Below, in pieces: positions 45,290 to 56,483 of a stretch of DNA of 64,000 nt. Position numbers and translations under genes: made by a program. Numbering within the stretch: the first letter of the stretch is position 1; the number at the start of each line of letters is the position of its first letter. The stretch covers positions 54,468 to 118,467 of the forward strand of contig JAQJVL010002143.1 in NCBI GenBank assembly GCA_035578905.1, given 5' to 3'. The notes beneath the pieces were generated by a model that saw nothing but the letters and a program-made list of their open reading frames with translations, was not told the DNA's origin and made no database searches. The DNA is from Stictocephala bisonia (Eukaryota > Arthropoda > Insecta > Hemiptera > Membracidae).

Positions 45290-45925
45290 TTTTAAAAGTG
45301 CTGTTTTTGATCTTAGCATTACTGATCATTGTATAGTTGGTCTTTATTGTAAAAGTAATAAATTTAAAATACTTGATAAGTCTACTTATAACGATTCTGC
45401 CAGTAACTCAGTTAAAAGAGATATTATTGATTATAATATATTAAATGTTTATTTGCACCAAGCTAATTTGGGCGATGTTTACTCAGAAAATGATGTAAGT
45501 ACTGCGTATTGTAAGTTTATTGATATTTTAAGTAATTGTATATTTAGAAGTAGCAAGAAAAATGGTGGTAGTTCTAAATTGTCCCTGGAAAACACCAAAC
45601 ATTTTGTATAAATTTAAGAAACGTAAAAAAATATATAAAATTTCTAAGAGAAGACCATATGACAGTTTTTCAAAATTATTTTGCAAAATATACTAATAAA
45701 TTAAATAATGTGATCAATTTTACAAAAAAAATTTATTATTCAACATTATTAGAGAACTGTAAAGGTGATGTATCTGAGCAGTGGAAGGTAATGCGATAAA
45801 CAATCACCTTATCACAAAGCAAAGTCTAGCCGTCCAGATGTTGTACATTCGAATACCCTTCCACCTCTACTTACTTACTATCAACATTCTTTCTTTATAA
45901 CTCAACCAGATGTAGATGAAATTAA
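45290..45925 (+). pseudogene. LINE E fragment (endonuclease end and linker)
   Basis: The + strand reads FDLSITDHCIVGLYC (the SDH box at the end of an EEP endonuclease), then YLHQANLGDVYSEND, AYCKFIDILSNCIF, and in other frames INLRNVKKYIKFL, YFAKYTNKLNNV and LENCKGDVSEQWKVM, typical of the linker before RT in CR1/Jockey-group LINEs. It has several frame changes, is short and is truncated on both sides. It is the only LINE fragment on the + strand. Confidence 0.6.
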
Positions 45926-46825
45926 GAGTATTGTTAAAATTAATAAACATTTCTATTATTATAGAAGTGTTATAATTAAAAACGCTACAGAGTGCGGCTA
46001 TAGTTTATTTTGTTATTATTTAGACTCTGTAGTTACTTAAAATTAGTTATTATGTCTGATTCAATCAATGCTATAGAACGGTATTTTTGAAAGGGGGATA
46101 TAAACAAAATTTACAATAATTACAACCTGATTAAAATAATGAAAATTGACTCTAAATCAGTCGTCTAGTTATCACGATAATATTTCCTAACCAATTTCAA
46201 TTGACATTGAGATCGTTTTTCTCAAGAAGTAATAATAGAGTCATAACTTTATAATTCTGAAAAAAAACTGACCATTCACCAAACAATGAAATATTTTACA
46301 AAGAATCATGTAATTACTTGGAACAAAAAAATATGTTAATGTTAAAGACAGTAATAATAAAACAGACGTTTATAATAAAATGATAAATAATGCTATTTTA
46401 AATTAAATGCCTATACACAGATTGTCTGAATCAGGCCATAAGATGAAAGCTATTTTTATCTTGTATAGAAGTCGATTAGTGGTTTTGTTATGATTTTTTC
46501 TAACCCTATCATGACATTTGAATCTAATCTGGGTTTTATATTTTGCCCAGTATTATTCTATATAAATATCATAGGCCTATTTCAATATTTATTTTGCCAA
46601 AGAAATAGATAATGTCACATTTTTTAATATTTCACTATATAATATATTCCTGGAATATTTGCAGATTAATTTCATAATTGAAATGGGAGTCATTGATTAG
46701 ATTTGAAAACAATTTATTTTTTAATCAATTACCGAATACGAAAAAATTAATGATTGAGTCCAACAGTCGATTTAATCACCTAATCGATATTTAAAATGCA
46801 ATGAATAAAGATTTTTCAGATGGGC
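45926..46825. other. AT-rich segment, nothing recognised
   Basis: No coding, no repeat partner found, between the LINE E fragment and the long-TIR mariner. Confidence 0.4.
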
Positions 46826-46829
46826 TATA

Positions 46830-47476
46830 CAGGGTGTCCCAAAAGTCGACGTCCAAACTTCACAGGCTTGTTATATGGATCATTTCCAACAAAAAATGTC
46901 CTTTATGTATTTATCGTATTATTAATAGTTACCGAGCTATTGACTTTTTAAATATTTTTAAAAATATGTGTATTGCAACAGAAAAACATTTTATGCAAGA
47001 AATAATGCACACAGAGCCTTAAAACTTTTACAATATAATTTTAATCAGTATATTTGCATAATTATACAGTTTTAAGGCTTTTCCGGATGTTAAAAACATA
47101 AATTTATAGTGCTTAAACTTTATTTTTTTAACTTAAAACAAAGTTACTACTACATTCAAACAGTGACTGCAAATGTATTTTTACCCTAAGCTAATGCCCA
47201 AATATCTTAAAAACTTCCCTAATTAATGCAGAATTCAAAAATACTAACACATTAAAGAATTCGTTAGCTTCTTTTGAGAATTGGTGAATTTTTCTAAATA
47301 AGTACACGTTTTTGTGGGCTGGCCACTTGACCACCTTCGCATTGCGGCGCTTCTTCGCGGAAGTTTTATGCATGGACAAAGCTAACAAGTCATTTCAAAA
47401 AGGCTAGAGCAATAATGTAACTGCTATTTAAACACACATTTTGTGCTGACGTTATAATTTTATTAAGTAAATAATT
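46830..47476. repeat. Left long terminal inverted repeat of mariner
   Basis: Inverted partner of 57905-58551 with scattered substitutions. It contains an open frame of 65 codons on the minus strand (47191-47388: MLALSMHKTSAKKRR... to EVFKIFGH) mirrored in the right repeat. Confidence 0.85.
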
Positions 47477-47981
47477 TTATAAATATTTAGTTTAATACAG
47501 TAACATTAAAGTTGGTGAATTTTTAAGTAAAATTAATTGTTACAAGTAAACAAAGCAATAAGGAAATAGATTAACCCTTTCGCTTCCGACGTCCGTTATG
47601 TGGTATTTGCGAAGACTTCCAAGGTCCTTTTTGGTGAAAATGCATTGTTTTAAGAAATATGCTATATATTTTTTATTTATGAATGGAATTGAATGATTTT
47701 TGTTTTGTTTTTTTTGTCATTAAATTCTCTATAAATATAATTGATAAAGTAATATTTATTAGTTAAAAAATGTTTATTTATATGTATATACTTGTATAAA
47801 TAATTTTTAATTTTTTTTATTTTTGTAGTTTGAACTAACCTACAGTGCACAAAAAAAATCTTAGAACATTTTCAAGATATACATTTTAAAGATAATCTTG
47901 TTGCTAACATGCTTACAAATTTGTATGGTCTTACCTTGAAATGAGTTGCAGAATTTTTTTACGCTGATTCGCAATCAATTC

Positions 47982-49341
47982 TGTACCAGGTCGTTTTGAC
48001 CGGTACATTTTTTTTTTTTTCGTCGTAGTCTGCCGGGCTGCCTGAGATTCGCTTTTGCCCGGCGATTCGCGTACTTTGGGGGCCGTTGGCTCGGTTCCGT
48101 TCGTTCCTGGTTCCAGCGTCGGTCAGGTTGGCCTGTCTGTTCAGTTTCTCTGCAGCTTTGTTCAAGTCATGGTTGCCGGCTGAGAGACTCCTAAACTCCA
48201 GGGTCCTTGAGTAGGACGTTTCTACCCTCGGCCTGCCGTCCGGGGATGGTCTACCATCTGCACTGCTAGCCTGGCCTGAGGACCATGTTGGAGCCTTGAG
48301 TCGCCCGCTACCCGCTCTACATCTTTGGAGTAGAAGTCTTCAGTCCTCAGGTCAGTTCGTTCCATCGTTTTGTTTCCCGGCGGCTGATCTGGGGGTTTTG
48401 ATGTGGATAAAAATTTATAAAAAGAAAAAAAAAAGGGCAGTGAAGTATAAAAAAAAAGAAGAGAAAAAGAAGTTTGTGGAACTTTATGTGACCTAGGCCT
48501 AAAACTAGAAAAGTGATGCAACACAGCCATGGGGACATTGCTAGGGATATATATTTCAAATTTAAGAAAAAAGAAAAAAAAACTTATGTTGATATTTATT
48601 GTTATTCATTTAGTTAGTTTTATTTGTTGTTATATTTTTTAGATTTTATATTTGTTAGGTCCCTATGGTTAAGTTATGTTATTATTTATTGTTATGTTTA
48701 GGCCTAGTTATTGTTATTTATTTTTTGTTAAGTGTATTAGGGGTATCTTGAAGTGACTTTTTACTTGAACGGTACGGGGTTATATTTTTTTTTAAATTGT
48801 TTAATTTTTAAACTCACCAAAAGGGGATTATTGTACTTTTGCTTAACTTCTAATTCGGAGCTGCCCAGGGATTCCGGCTTACTCCCTGGCCCGGTGGAAT
48901 CAAGGGGATGTGGGCTAAATTGCCGGGGTTTATTTGGGGTTATCTAAATTTGTTTCTAATTGTTCCCTCTTAAATTTGTTAATAAATTTTGTCTTACGTT
49001 TTGGGTGTCTCTGGCTAGGCTGCAGATAGGCCATGTAATTGTTAATTTTGGTATTTGTAGAGTTTGTTGTTTTTGTAGCGTTTGTTATTATTGTGTATTA
49101 TCTTGTTAATTTCAGTGGTTATTGTTATATTTTTCAGTGCGAATTAATATTGTGGCCTTCTGGCGTTTTTGATTAACTAATATTTTTTTTGTTTTTCTTG
49201 CAATAAAATTAGTTTCGCTCAGCTGCCGAGTGTTATTTTGACCCTCCAACTGCCACCCGTGATCCCATCGCTCGACTGGTTTTGAGCCATCCCCCAGTTG
49301 GCACGCTTTCCAGCTTTGGTGGGGGGGGGGGATGGGTCTCA
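47982..49341 (+). repeat. 5' LTR of Gypsy B2
   Basis: Begins TGTACCAGG with a small inverted motif (GTACC...GGTAC), contains an AT-rich middle, and ends GGGTCTCA. It is followed by ATTAGAAACAGAGCATGG, a diverged form of the primer region seen intact in Gypsy B (TGGCAGCAGAG). Confidence 0.9.
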
Positions 49342-49363
49342 ATTAGAAACAGAGCATGGTTGC

Positions 49364-49416
<53 letters not shown>

Positions 49417-49764
49417 AATTCTCTCTTGGTTGTTGACGGTGGGTGTTTGCCAGTTAGTAGGTCATTGTTGAGCGTCCTACCGTCAAGGTGTTTTGGGGAA
49501 AAAGAAAAAAAAAAAAGAAACAAATAAACAATTATTTAAAAAAGAAAAACAATTAGAAAACCAAATAAATAATTTAACTTGTATATTTAAAAAAAAAAAA
49601 AAAAAAAAAAAGGAAACTTAGGCAATCCGCTGGGTTACTTTGTTAAATGGTTTTCATGGGTGGATTGGAGTGGTCGGCAGTGGCTCGGTAGGCTAAGGGT
49701 TTTTGTTCGTCTTGGACCCTGGAGTTGTCGTTTTTTGTATGCTGTTGAGAATTTTGTTTTGCGA
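49342..49764 (+). other. Leader of Gypsy B2
   Basis: Contains long poly(A) tracts near 49365-49414 and 49589-49612, mirrored as poly(T) in the minus-strand copy B. The primer-binding site is mutated. No coding is expected before the gag start at 49765. Confidence 0.7.
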
Positions 49765-51105
49765 GATGGCCTATCTGCAGAATGTTGCGCTCCTGGTGAA
49801 GGAGGAGTTGATATTTGAGTTGAGGTCGCGTGGGGTGACTCCGGAGGGTAATGTTTTGATTCTCCGGAGGTTGCTGCGGGAGCAGTTGTCCGCGGGTACG
49901 GCGGTGGATTGGTCTGATCTACTGGAGTTGGGGATGAGTTGGTGGTTTGTAAACGCAAGGTGGAAGATTGGGAAGGGGTTTGGGAAGATCTGCAGGTGGA
50001 ACCTCCAGTGGGTCGTGACTGGGCCTGCCGTCTTGCACGTTTGGGGCATCTGCTTGCCCGTTTAAGGCTGGTCAACCGGGCACCGGGGTTGGAACCGTCG
50101 GATAGGGGGTGGATCTTGGAGAGTGTATCTAGGCTTGAGGAGATTTTTCAGGCACTCTCCGGTTCCACGACTCCTACGGGTCTGGGTCAGCGGCCTAATT
50201 TCTCGCTGTCACCCAATGTGTCGAGGCCGCAGGCTGAGACAATGGCTCTCACTGTGCCTGAGGCTCCTTCTGAGCCTGCAGGCGTTTCTGTTGGGGTCGC
50301 TTGTGGTTCGGCTCCAGCTGCCGTTCCTTCTGCTTCGGCTCCTTTGAGTTCACCTTCTCTTCTGCAGCTGAGCTACCACAAGCTGCCTAACCCTCTCACG
50401 CCCATGATCCAGAATCTCCCTGTGATCGATGGGATGGATCCTGAGGAACTTCTGAAGTTTCTAGTTGCCTTTCTCAGACTTAGTGAGATGCCCGGCATGC
50501 AGGCTGGGGACTTGCTTCGTCTGATTTTCCCTTATTGCAGAGGTCCTGTTGGGGAGGTGCTGAGTTCTATCTTGGCCAGTGATGCCTCGGTGGACTCGTT
50601 CCATCGAGAGTTACTTTCGTCGTTTCTTCCCATTCGACTCAGGGAGAGGATGGTCATGGACAGATTTTATCGGTCGCAGGGTAGGGGCGAGTCTCTGGCA
50701 GCCTATGTCTCTTCAGTCAAAGAAGCTCGTCAAGCGTTGCGCCTCACACTTTCTGAAGCTGACACCGTTCGTGTCATCTTGGATGGCATTTCTCCTGAAG
50801 AACGGTGCAGATTAGTTTTTGCTGGTGTTCCTTCTTCTTTTCGGGAACTGCATCAGCTGTGCATTGTTTCGCGCAGCGTGCAGTTCTCAGACCAGCAAGG
50901 GAGGGATTATGAGAGTCATCGTGCTCTCCCCACCCGTTGACCGGCTATGTCTTTAGGTGTGAGTCAGCCAGTGGAGGGTCGTGGTTCTCGGCCTCCTGTT
51001 GTGTGTTTTGCGTGTGGCCAACCTGGTCACATTCGTCGTGACTGTCCACGTGCTCGAGGTCGTGGGACGGGAAACGCTCAGCGCGGGGGGTTGCCTCCAC
51101 AGTAG
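49765..51105 (+). pseudogene. Gypsy B2 gag with one frameshift and one stop
   Basis: Starts MAYLQNVALLVKEELIF. Near 49933 a one-base change (GTTGGGGATGAG against the B copy) shifts the frame; the rest is open from 49939 to 50937 (EDWEGVWEDLQVEPP, FLVAFLRLSEMPGMQ, RSQGRGESLAAYV). TGA at 50938-50940 follows ALPTR, where the minus copy has Arg-Arg. The frame then continues through the zinc knuckle CFACGQPGHIRRDC to TAG at 51103. A G6 run at 51085-51090 lies shortly before the gag stop, a candidate -1 slip site into pol. The gag of copy B is uninterrupted. Confidence 0.9.
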
Positions 51106-54100
51106 CTCCCCGCGTTGTTGCGAGTGAACGTGGCCATTTGCCTCTGACACGTGGCCATAGCAGGAGTGTTGGGGATTCTTCGGGCCTTGCTGGCATGGCT
51201 TCCCTGGGACTTAGTGCGGTCACCTCTGTGTGTCCTGGCGTTTTTGTTTCTTTTGGTGGTACGGTGTGTCGAGCCCTTCTTGATTCTGGTTCGGCATGCT
51301 GTATCATCAGCCTTTCTCTTTTTGAGTCCCTTGACGCCTTAGGACTTGTCAGGCACACTGAGCCTTCTTCCATTACGTGCTGGACGGCATCCCAAACTCC
51401 TCTACCTATACTTCTAAAGGCGTTTTTACAGTTTAAGATTGAAGGATTTTCCTGGAGGTGGGGTTTTCTTGTTGCCAAGGACCTGGCGGTTTCCTGTATC
51501 ATAGGGGCAGACTTTATCTCTAAAAGTGGTATGGTGCTTGACCTCCAGAAGCGCCAGATGTTTTTCAAGTTTAGTCGGCGAGTTTTGGTGCCTCTAGTAG
51601 GTGATTCTGACTGCCCTCCTGCAGTCAGAGAGGTGGGTTGTGAGCCCGAACAACCCAAGGTGGATCCGGTTGGTCATCTCCCCCCTGAGCAGGCGGAGGC
51701 CATTAGGAGGCTGTGTTTGCGGTTTCCTGATGTGCTTACACCTGAGCTTGGGGTCACTTCTCTTCTGGAGTATGAGATCCACCTCACCGATTCTCAGCCA
51801 GTAAGAAGTCATCCTTACAAACTTGCTCCCCCAAAGATGGAGGTTATGAGGGCTATGATAGAAGATCTTCTGAGCAAGGGTGTGATTGAACCGTCTCGTT
51901 CCGCTTATGCCAGTCCAGCTTTTCTTGTGCCCAAGCTTAATGGTAAGTCTAGGCTTGTGATGGATTATCGGAGGCTCAACGCTAAGGTTGCTATTGACTC
52001 GGTACCTCTGCCTGATTTGCATTCTGCGTTTGATTGGTTCAGTAAGGCTAAGTTTTTCAGCGTTTTTGATTTGAACCAGGCCTACCATCAGATTCCATTG
52101 AAGAAGGAATCACGGCCTATGACTAGCTTCTGTGTTCCCTGGAATCTCTATCAGTTCACTAGGGTTCCTATGGGTCTTGCTGTGGGTGCCCAGACACTTA
52201 CTCGTCTGCTTGATTCCATCTTCCACGATGTGAAGTTCAAGTTTGTCTTCAATTACCTGGACGACCTTCTTGTCTACAGTGAGACTTTCGGGGAACACAT
52301 GCAACATCTGGAGGAAGTTCTTAGTCGCCTTAAATCAGCTGGCCTTACCTTTAATCCAGAGAAAGTCACTTTTGCTCGTCCTGAGATTTCTTTTCTGGGT
52401 CATCTGATATCTTCTCGAGGCGTCTGCATTGATCCTGCGAGGACCCAGGGCATTCGGGATTTTCCTCCTCCCAGAGATGCCAAGGGGATTGCCCGTTTTG
52501 TGGGGATGGTGAATTTTTACCGCCGCTTCATCCCTAACGTGGCCGAGCTTGCTGCCCCGTTGAACGAGCTGCGTAAGAAAGGTGTCCCTTTTGTTTGGGG
52601 CCAAGCTCAGCAGACTGCCTTTGATGCTCTCAAGGAGGCTATCATGCAACCTCCTGTCCTGCGTATGCCTGATTTCAGCAGAGAATTTATTCTTCAGACT
52701 GATGCCTCCTCCTCTGCCATTGCTGCTGTTCTTTCTCAGGAGTTTGATGGGGTCAGGCAGCCCATCGCTTTTGCTTCGAGGACGTTGTCTCACCAGGAAA
52801 AGAAAGCTTCTTCCATCTATGAGTTAGAGTGTCTGGCTGTTGTCTTTGGTACGGACAAGTTTCGGTGTTTCTTGGAACACGCTGAGTTCTTGCTGGAGAC
52901 GGACAATCAGGCACTATCGTGGCTTCTTGCCCATCCCAGACAGCTCGGGAAAATTGGTCGCTGGGTGGTCAAAATTTCTGCCTTTAAGTTCCGAGTCCAA
53001 CATCTTAGGGGTACCCAGAATGTCATCGCGGATGCTCTTTCCCGCATGTATCACGAACCCAGTGATCCACCTACTGAGGCTGTTGCTCAGTGTGGTGCTG
53101 TTCTTCTGGATTTTCCTCTGGCTTTTGACGACCTACTGTCCCATCAGCAGAAAGATCCTGAGCTGTCAGTCATCTTAGGTGAGCTTCAAGAGGGAGGTGC
53201 CCACCCTCCCTATTTTCTGTCTAAAGGGGTACTCAGTTGCCGTCTTCGACAGAGGGGTGAAACCCGTGTAGTGCTGCCTAGTCATCTAGTACCGATGGTC
53301 TTTCAGTATTATCACTCTTCCCTTGTGGGCGGTCATCTTGGCATTCATAAGACCATCGCTAAGATTCGTAGGTATTTCATCTGGAAGGGCATGGACCGGG
53401 ATGTTGCTGGCAGAGTGCGGGCTTGTCACCTGTGCTCTCTCAGCAAGCCTAGTCAGAATGCGAAATTAGGGTTGTTATCTTCTGAGGTGGCCGAGCGTCC
53501 TTTTGAGAAGGTGTTCATCGACTACGTGGGTCCTTTTCCCCGTAGCAAGTCAGGTAGCTCCTACCTACTTGTTTGTGTGGATGCTTTCTCGAAGTTCGTT
53601 TGGCTTTTCCCACTTCGGAGTGCTACGGCTAAGCTCACCATCCATGCTCTCCAGTCCCAACTCTTCCAGCACTTTGGTGTGCCTTCTACTCTTGTGTCCG
53701 ACAACGGTAGCCAGTTTACCTCACACGAGTTTCGTAGGTTCTGTTTTGGCAATGGTATCAGGCATGTGACTACCTCCCCTTATTACCCACAGCCTTCTCA
53801 TGCAGAGTGGTTCAACCGCAATCTTCGGTCTGCCCTTATTACTTTCCATGCTGAGAAGCAGAACACCTGGGATGAGAGTCTCTCTTGGCTCCAGCTTGCT
53901 TTTAACTCTTCCAAGCATGAGAGTCACAATGCCACTCCCTTCGAAATTCTACATGGCTACCCTCCTAACAACCCTTTGTCCAACTTGTGGAGGCTAGAGG
54001 ATCTTCTACCTACGCCAGGTGCCACTGACGTAGTGTCCACGTGGCGGGCTGCTCGGCGCAACCTGCTACGTGCTAGAGAGAGAGTGAGGAGGAGGTATGA

Positions 54101-54380
54101 TAAGGGTCGTACTCCTAATCCTTTTCAGGTAGGAGATCTGGTTCTTTGTCAGGCTCACCCGGTCAGTTCGGCCGCGGAACGAAGAGCTGCAAAGTTGTGC
54201 TATCGGTGGTCTGGTCCCCACCGCATCGACAGGTTTTTGTCACCGGTGACTGCTCTGCTGGTTGATCCCCAGTCAGGCAGGGTGTTCAGGAAAGCCCATG
54301 TGTCCCAGCTTAAGGCTTTCCGGGGAACGGTTGGTCCAGGAGTTGGTGTTCCTGGGGGTTTCTTGGGGCAAAGAGATTGA
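51105..54380 (+). CDS. Gypsy B2 pol polyprotein, open
   Basis: An open frame of about 1080 codons in the -1 frame of gag, with no ATG needed at its start (conserved sequence begins LPLTRGHSRSV at 51138). Domains in order: aspartic protease (ALLDSGSACC); RT (SRLVMDYRRLNAK, FSVFDLNQAYHQIPL, YLDDLLVYS, FLGHLIS); RNase H (LQTDASSSAIAAVL, ELECLAVVF, ETDNQAL); integrase zinc region (GGHLGIHKT...CHLC); catalytic core with FIDYVGPF, LVSDNGSQF and PSHAEWFNRNL supplying D, D and E; and a GPY/F-type tail (YRWSGPHRIDRF, HVSQLKAF). All expected catalytic residues are present, and the length is normal. No chromodomain or env follows. Confidence 0.95.
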   Translation, partial: APRVVASERGHLPLTRGHSRSVGDSSGLAGMASLGLSAVTSVCPGVFVSFGGTVCRALLDSGSACCIISLSLFESLDALGLVRHTEPSSITCWTASQTPLPILLKAFLQFKIEGFSWRWGFLVAKDLAVSCIIGADFISKSGMVLDLQKRQMFFKFSRRVLVPLVGDSDCPPAVREVGCEPEQPKVDPVGHLPPEQAEAIRRLCLRFPDVLTPELGVTSLLEYEIHLTDSQPVRSHPYKLAPPKMEVMRAMIEDLLSKGVIEPSRSAYASPAFLVPKLNGKSRLVMDYRRLNAKVAIDSVPLPDLHSAFDWFSKAKFFSVFDLNQAYHQIPLKKESRPMTSFCVPWNLYQFTRVPMGLAVGAQTLTRLLDSIFHDVKFKFVFNYLDDLLVYSETFGEHMQHLEEVLSRLKSAGLTFNPEKVTFARPEISFLGHLISSRGVCIDPARTQGIRDFPPPRDAKGIARFVGMVNFYRRFIPNVAELAAPLNELRKKGVPFVWGQAQQTAFDALKEAIMQPPVLRMPDFSREFILQTDASSSAIAAVLSQEFDGVRQPIAFASRTLSHQEKKASSIYELECLAVVFGTDKFRCFLEHAEFLLETDNQALSWLLAHPRQLGKIGRWVVKISAFKFRVQHLRGTQNVIADALSRMYHEPSDPPTEAVAQCGAVLLDFPLAFDDLLSHQQKDPELSVILGELQEGGAHPPYFLSKGVLSCRLRQRGETRVVLPSHLVPMVFQYYHSSLVGGHLGIHKTIAKIRRYFIWKGMDRDVAGRVRACHLCSLSKPSQNAKLGLLSSEVAERPFEKVFIDYVGPFPRSKSGSSYLLVCVDAFSKFVWLFPLRSATAKLTIHALQSQLFQHFGVPSTLVSDNGSQFTSHEFRRFCFGNGIRHVTTSPYYPQPSHAEWFNRNLRSALITFHAEKQNTWDESLSWLQLAFNSSKHESHNATPFEILHGYPPNNPLSNLWRLEDLLPTPGATDVVSTWRAARRNLLRARERVRRRYDKGRTPNPFQVGDLVLCQAHPVSSAAERRAAKLCYRWSGPHRIDRFLSPVTALLVDPQSGRVFRKAHVSQLKAFRGTVGPGVGVPGGFLGQRD

Positions 54381-54611
54381 TCACCTCTGCGCCCTAGGTG
54401 GCTGTTCTGAGAGAGTCTCTTTCTCTCTTTTCTTGTCGGGCCCGACAGTCAGGGTAGTTTGCTCCCTGTTCGAGGGGTTTCCCCTGTTAGATTCTCTTGG
54501 GCGTCCTTGGAACACCACTCTTCGGAGGGTTCTTTTCTTCTTCTGTGTGGTTCCCTGAGGTACCGAGTTTTCTCCCCTGCCTGGGTGTGTTGAGGTTTTG
54601 CAGAGGGAGGT
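54381..54611 (+). other. 3' untranslated part and polypurine tract of B2
   Basis: No coding. A purine run GCAGAGGGAGG (54599-54610) lies directly before the right LTR and is the probable plus-strand primer. Confidence 0.7.
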
Positions 54612-55971
54612 TGTACCGGGTCGTTTTGACCGGTACATTTTTTTTTTTTCGTCGTAGTCTGCCGGGCTGCCTGAGATTCGCTTTTGCCCGGCGATTCGCG
54701 TACTTTGGGGGCCGTTGGCTCGGTTCCGTTCGTTCCTGGTTCCAGCGTCGGTCAGGTTGGCATGTCTCTTCAGTTTCTCTGCAGCTTGTTCAAGTCATGG
54801 TTGCCGGCTGAGAGACTCCTAAACTCCAGGGTCCTTGAGTAGGACGTTTCTACCCTCGGCCTGCCGTCCGGGGATGGTCTACCATCTGCACTGCTAGCCT
54901 GGCCTGAGGACCATGTTGGAGCCTGGAGTCGCCCGCTACCCGTTCTACATCTTTGGGGTAGAAGTCTTCAGTCCTCAGGTCCTCAGGTTCGTTCCATCGT
55001 TTTGTTTCCCGGCGGCTGAGCTGGGGGTTTTGATGTGGATAAAAATTTATAAAAAAAAAAAAAAAAAGGGCAGTGAAATATAAAAAAAAAGAAGAGAAAA
55101 AAAAGGTTGTGGAACTTTATGTGGCCTAGGCCTAAAACTAGAAAAGTGATGCAACACAGCCATGGGGACATTGCTAGGGATATATATTTCAAATTTAAGA
55201 AAAAAGAAAAAAAAACTTATGTTGATATTTATTGTTATTCATTTAGTTAGTTTTATTTGTTGTTATATTTTTTAGATTTTATATTTGTTAGGTCCCTATG
55301 GTTAAGTTATGTTATTATTTATTGTTATGTTTAGGCCTAGTTATTGTTATTTATTTTTTGTTAAGTGTATTAGGGGTATCTTGAAGTGACTTTTTACTTG
55401 AACGGTACCGGGTTATATTTTTTTTTTAAATTGTTTAATTTTTAAACTCACCAAAAGGGGATTATTGTACTTTTGCTTAACTTCTAATTCGGAGCTGCCC
55501 AGGGATTCCGGCTTACTCCCTGGCCCGGTGGAATCAAGGGGATGTGGGCTAAATTGCCGGGGTTTATTTGGGGTTATCTAAATTTGTTTCTAATTGTTCC
55601 CTCTTAAATTTGTTAATAAATTTTGTCTTACGTTTTGGGTGTGTCTGGCTAGGCTGCAGATAGGCCATGTAATTGTTAATTTTGGTATTTGTAGAGTTTG
55701 TTGTTTTTGTAGCGTTTGTTATTATTGTGTATTATCTTGTTAATTTCAGTGGTTATTGTTATATTTTTCAGTGCGAATTAATATTGTGGCCTTCTGCCGT
55801 TTTTGATTAATTAATATTTTTTTTGTTTTTCTTGCAATAAAATTAGTTTCGCTCAGCTGCCGAGTGTTATTTTGGCCCTCCAACTGCCACCCGTGATCCC
55901 ATCGCTCGACTTGTTTTGAGCCATCCCCCAGTTGGCACACTTTCCAGCTTTGGTGGGGGGGATGGGTCTCA
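54612..55971 (+). repeat. 3' LTR of Gypsy B2
   Basis: Starts TGTACCGGG and ends GGGTCTCA, then target duplication ATTC. Differences from the left LTR are few: small indels in poly(A) and poly(G) runs, the 54983 repeat of CCTCAGGT, and isolated substitutions. Confidence 0.9.
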
Positions 55972-56483
55972 ATTCATGGAAGATAGTGTTCTCGCTAATG
56001 GGCGATCGTTCTCGTTTTCGTCTACCGTTACTCATATTTACACTTCGATATAAACACTAAACAAACTATAAAGAAGCAAATACTAATTATGAAATAAATA
56101 AAACACTCTAAAAACAACTAAAAGTAATACGCAACACAGCTAACATCAAACGGACACATATGCTAAAGGTTAGCAGTAAACTACTGATTCAGAACAACAA
56201 CAAGTTGTAAGTCACAGACGTTCAAATTCAAAGATGCGTAAAATTTAAGTTATTATTCAAAAGACGATAAAACCTAATTTCTAGTGTAACCTGTATGTTT
56301 ATGCATACGTTGCTATAGTTTCATGATAATCGGACGAATTGAAGTAACTGAAAAAAAATTTTCCGCGGACGTCCGATATATCGGACGTTGGAAGTTTTCG
56401 AAAAAACCATGACGTCCGATATATCGGACGTCGGAAGCGAAAGGGTTAAATAAATTATAGTACCATTTTTTGAAATATACTAA

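Larger units (their letters stand above)
47982..55971 (+). mobile_element. Ty3/Gypsy LTR retrotransposon B2, near full length
   Basis: LTRs at 47982-49341 and 54612-55971 (about 1360 bp, TG...CA) with a 4-bp target duplication ATTC (47978-47981 and 55972-55975). The LTRs are almost identical. A short GCAGAGGGAGG polypurine tract precedes the right LTR. Gag at 49765-51105 is interrupted by one frame change and one stop; pol at 51105-54380 is open. Close relative of Gypsy B at 12070-18947. Low LTR divergence and intact pol suggest a recent insertion. Confidence 0.95.
47575..56445. mobile_element. piggyBac-like MITE (second shell)
   Basis: The ends CCCTTTCGCTTCCGACGTCCG (47575-47595) and the inverted copy ending at 56445 match for about 20 bp and are each flanked by TTAA (47571-47574, 56446-56449). 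Excluding Gypsy B2 the element is about 0.9 kb with no transposase. The right subterminal part carries two 20-bp palindromes (ACGTCCGATATATCGGACGT) near 56367-56386 and 56412-56431. Confidence 0.85.
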
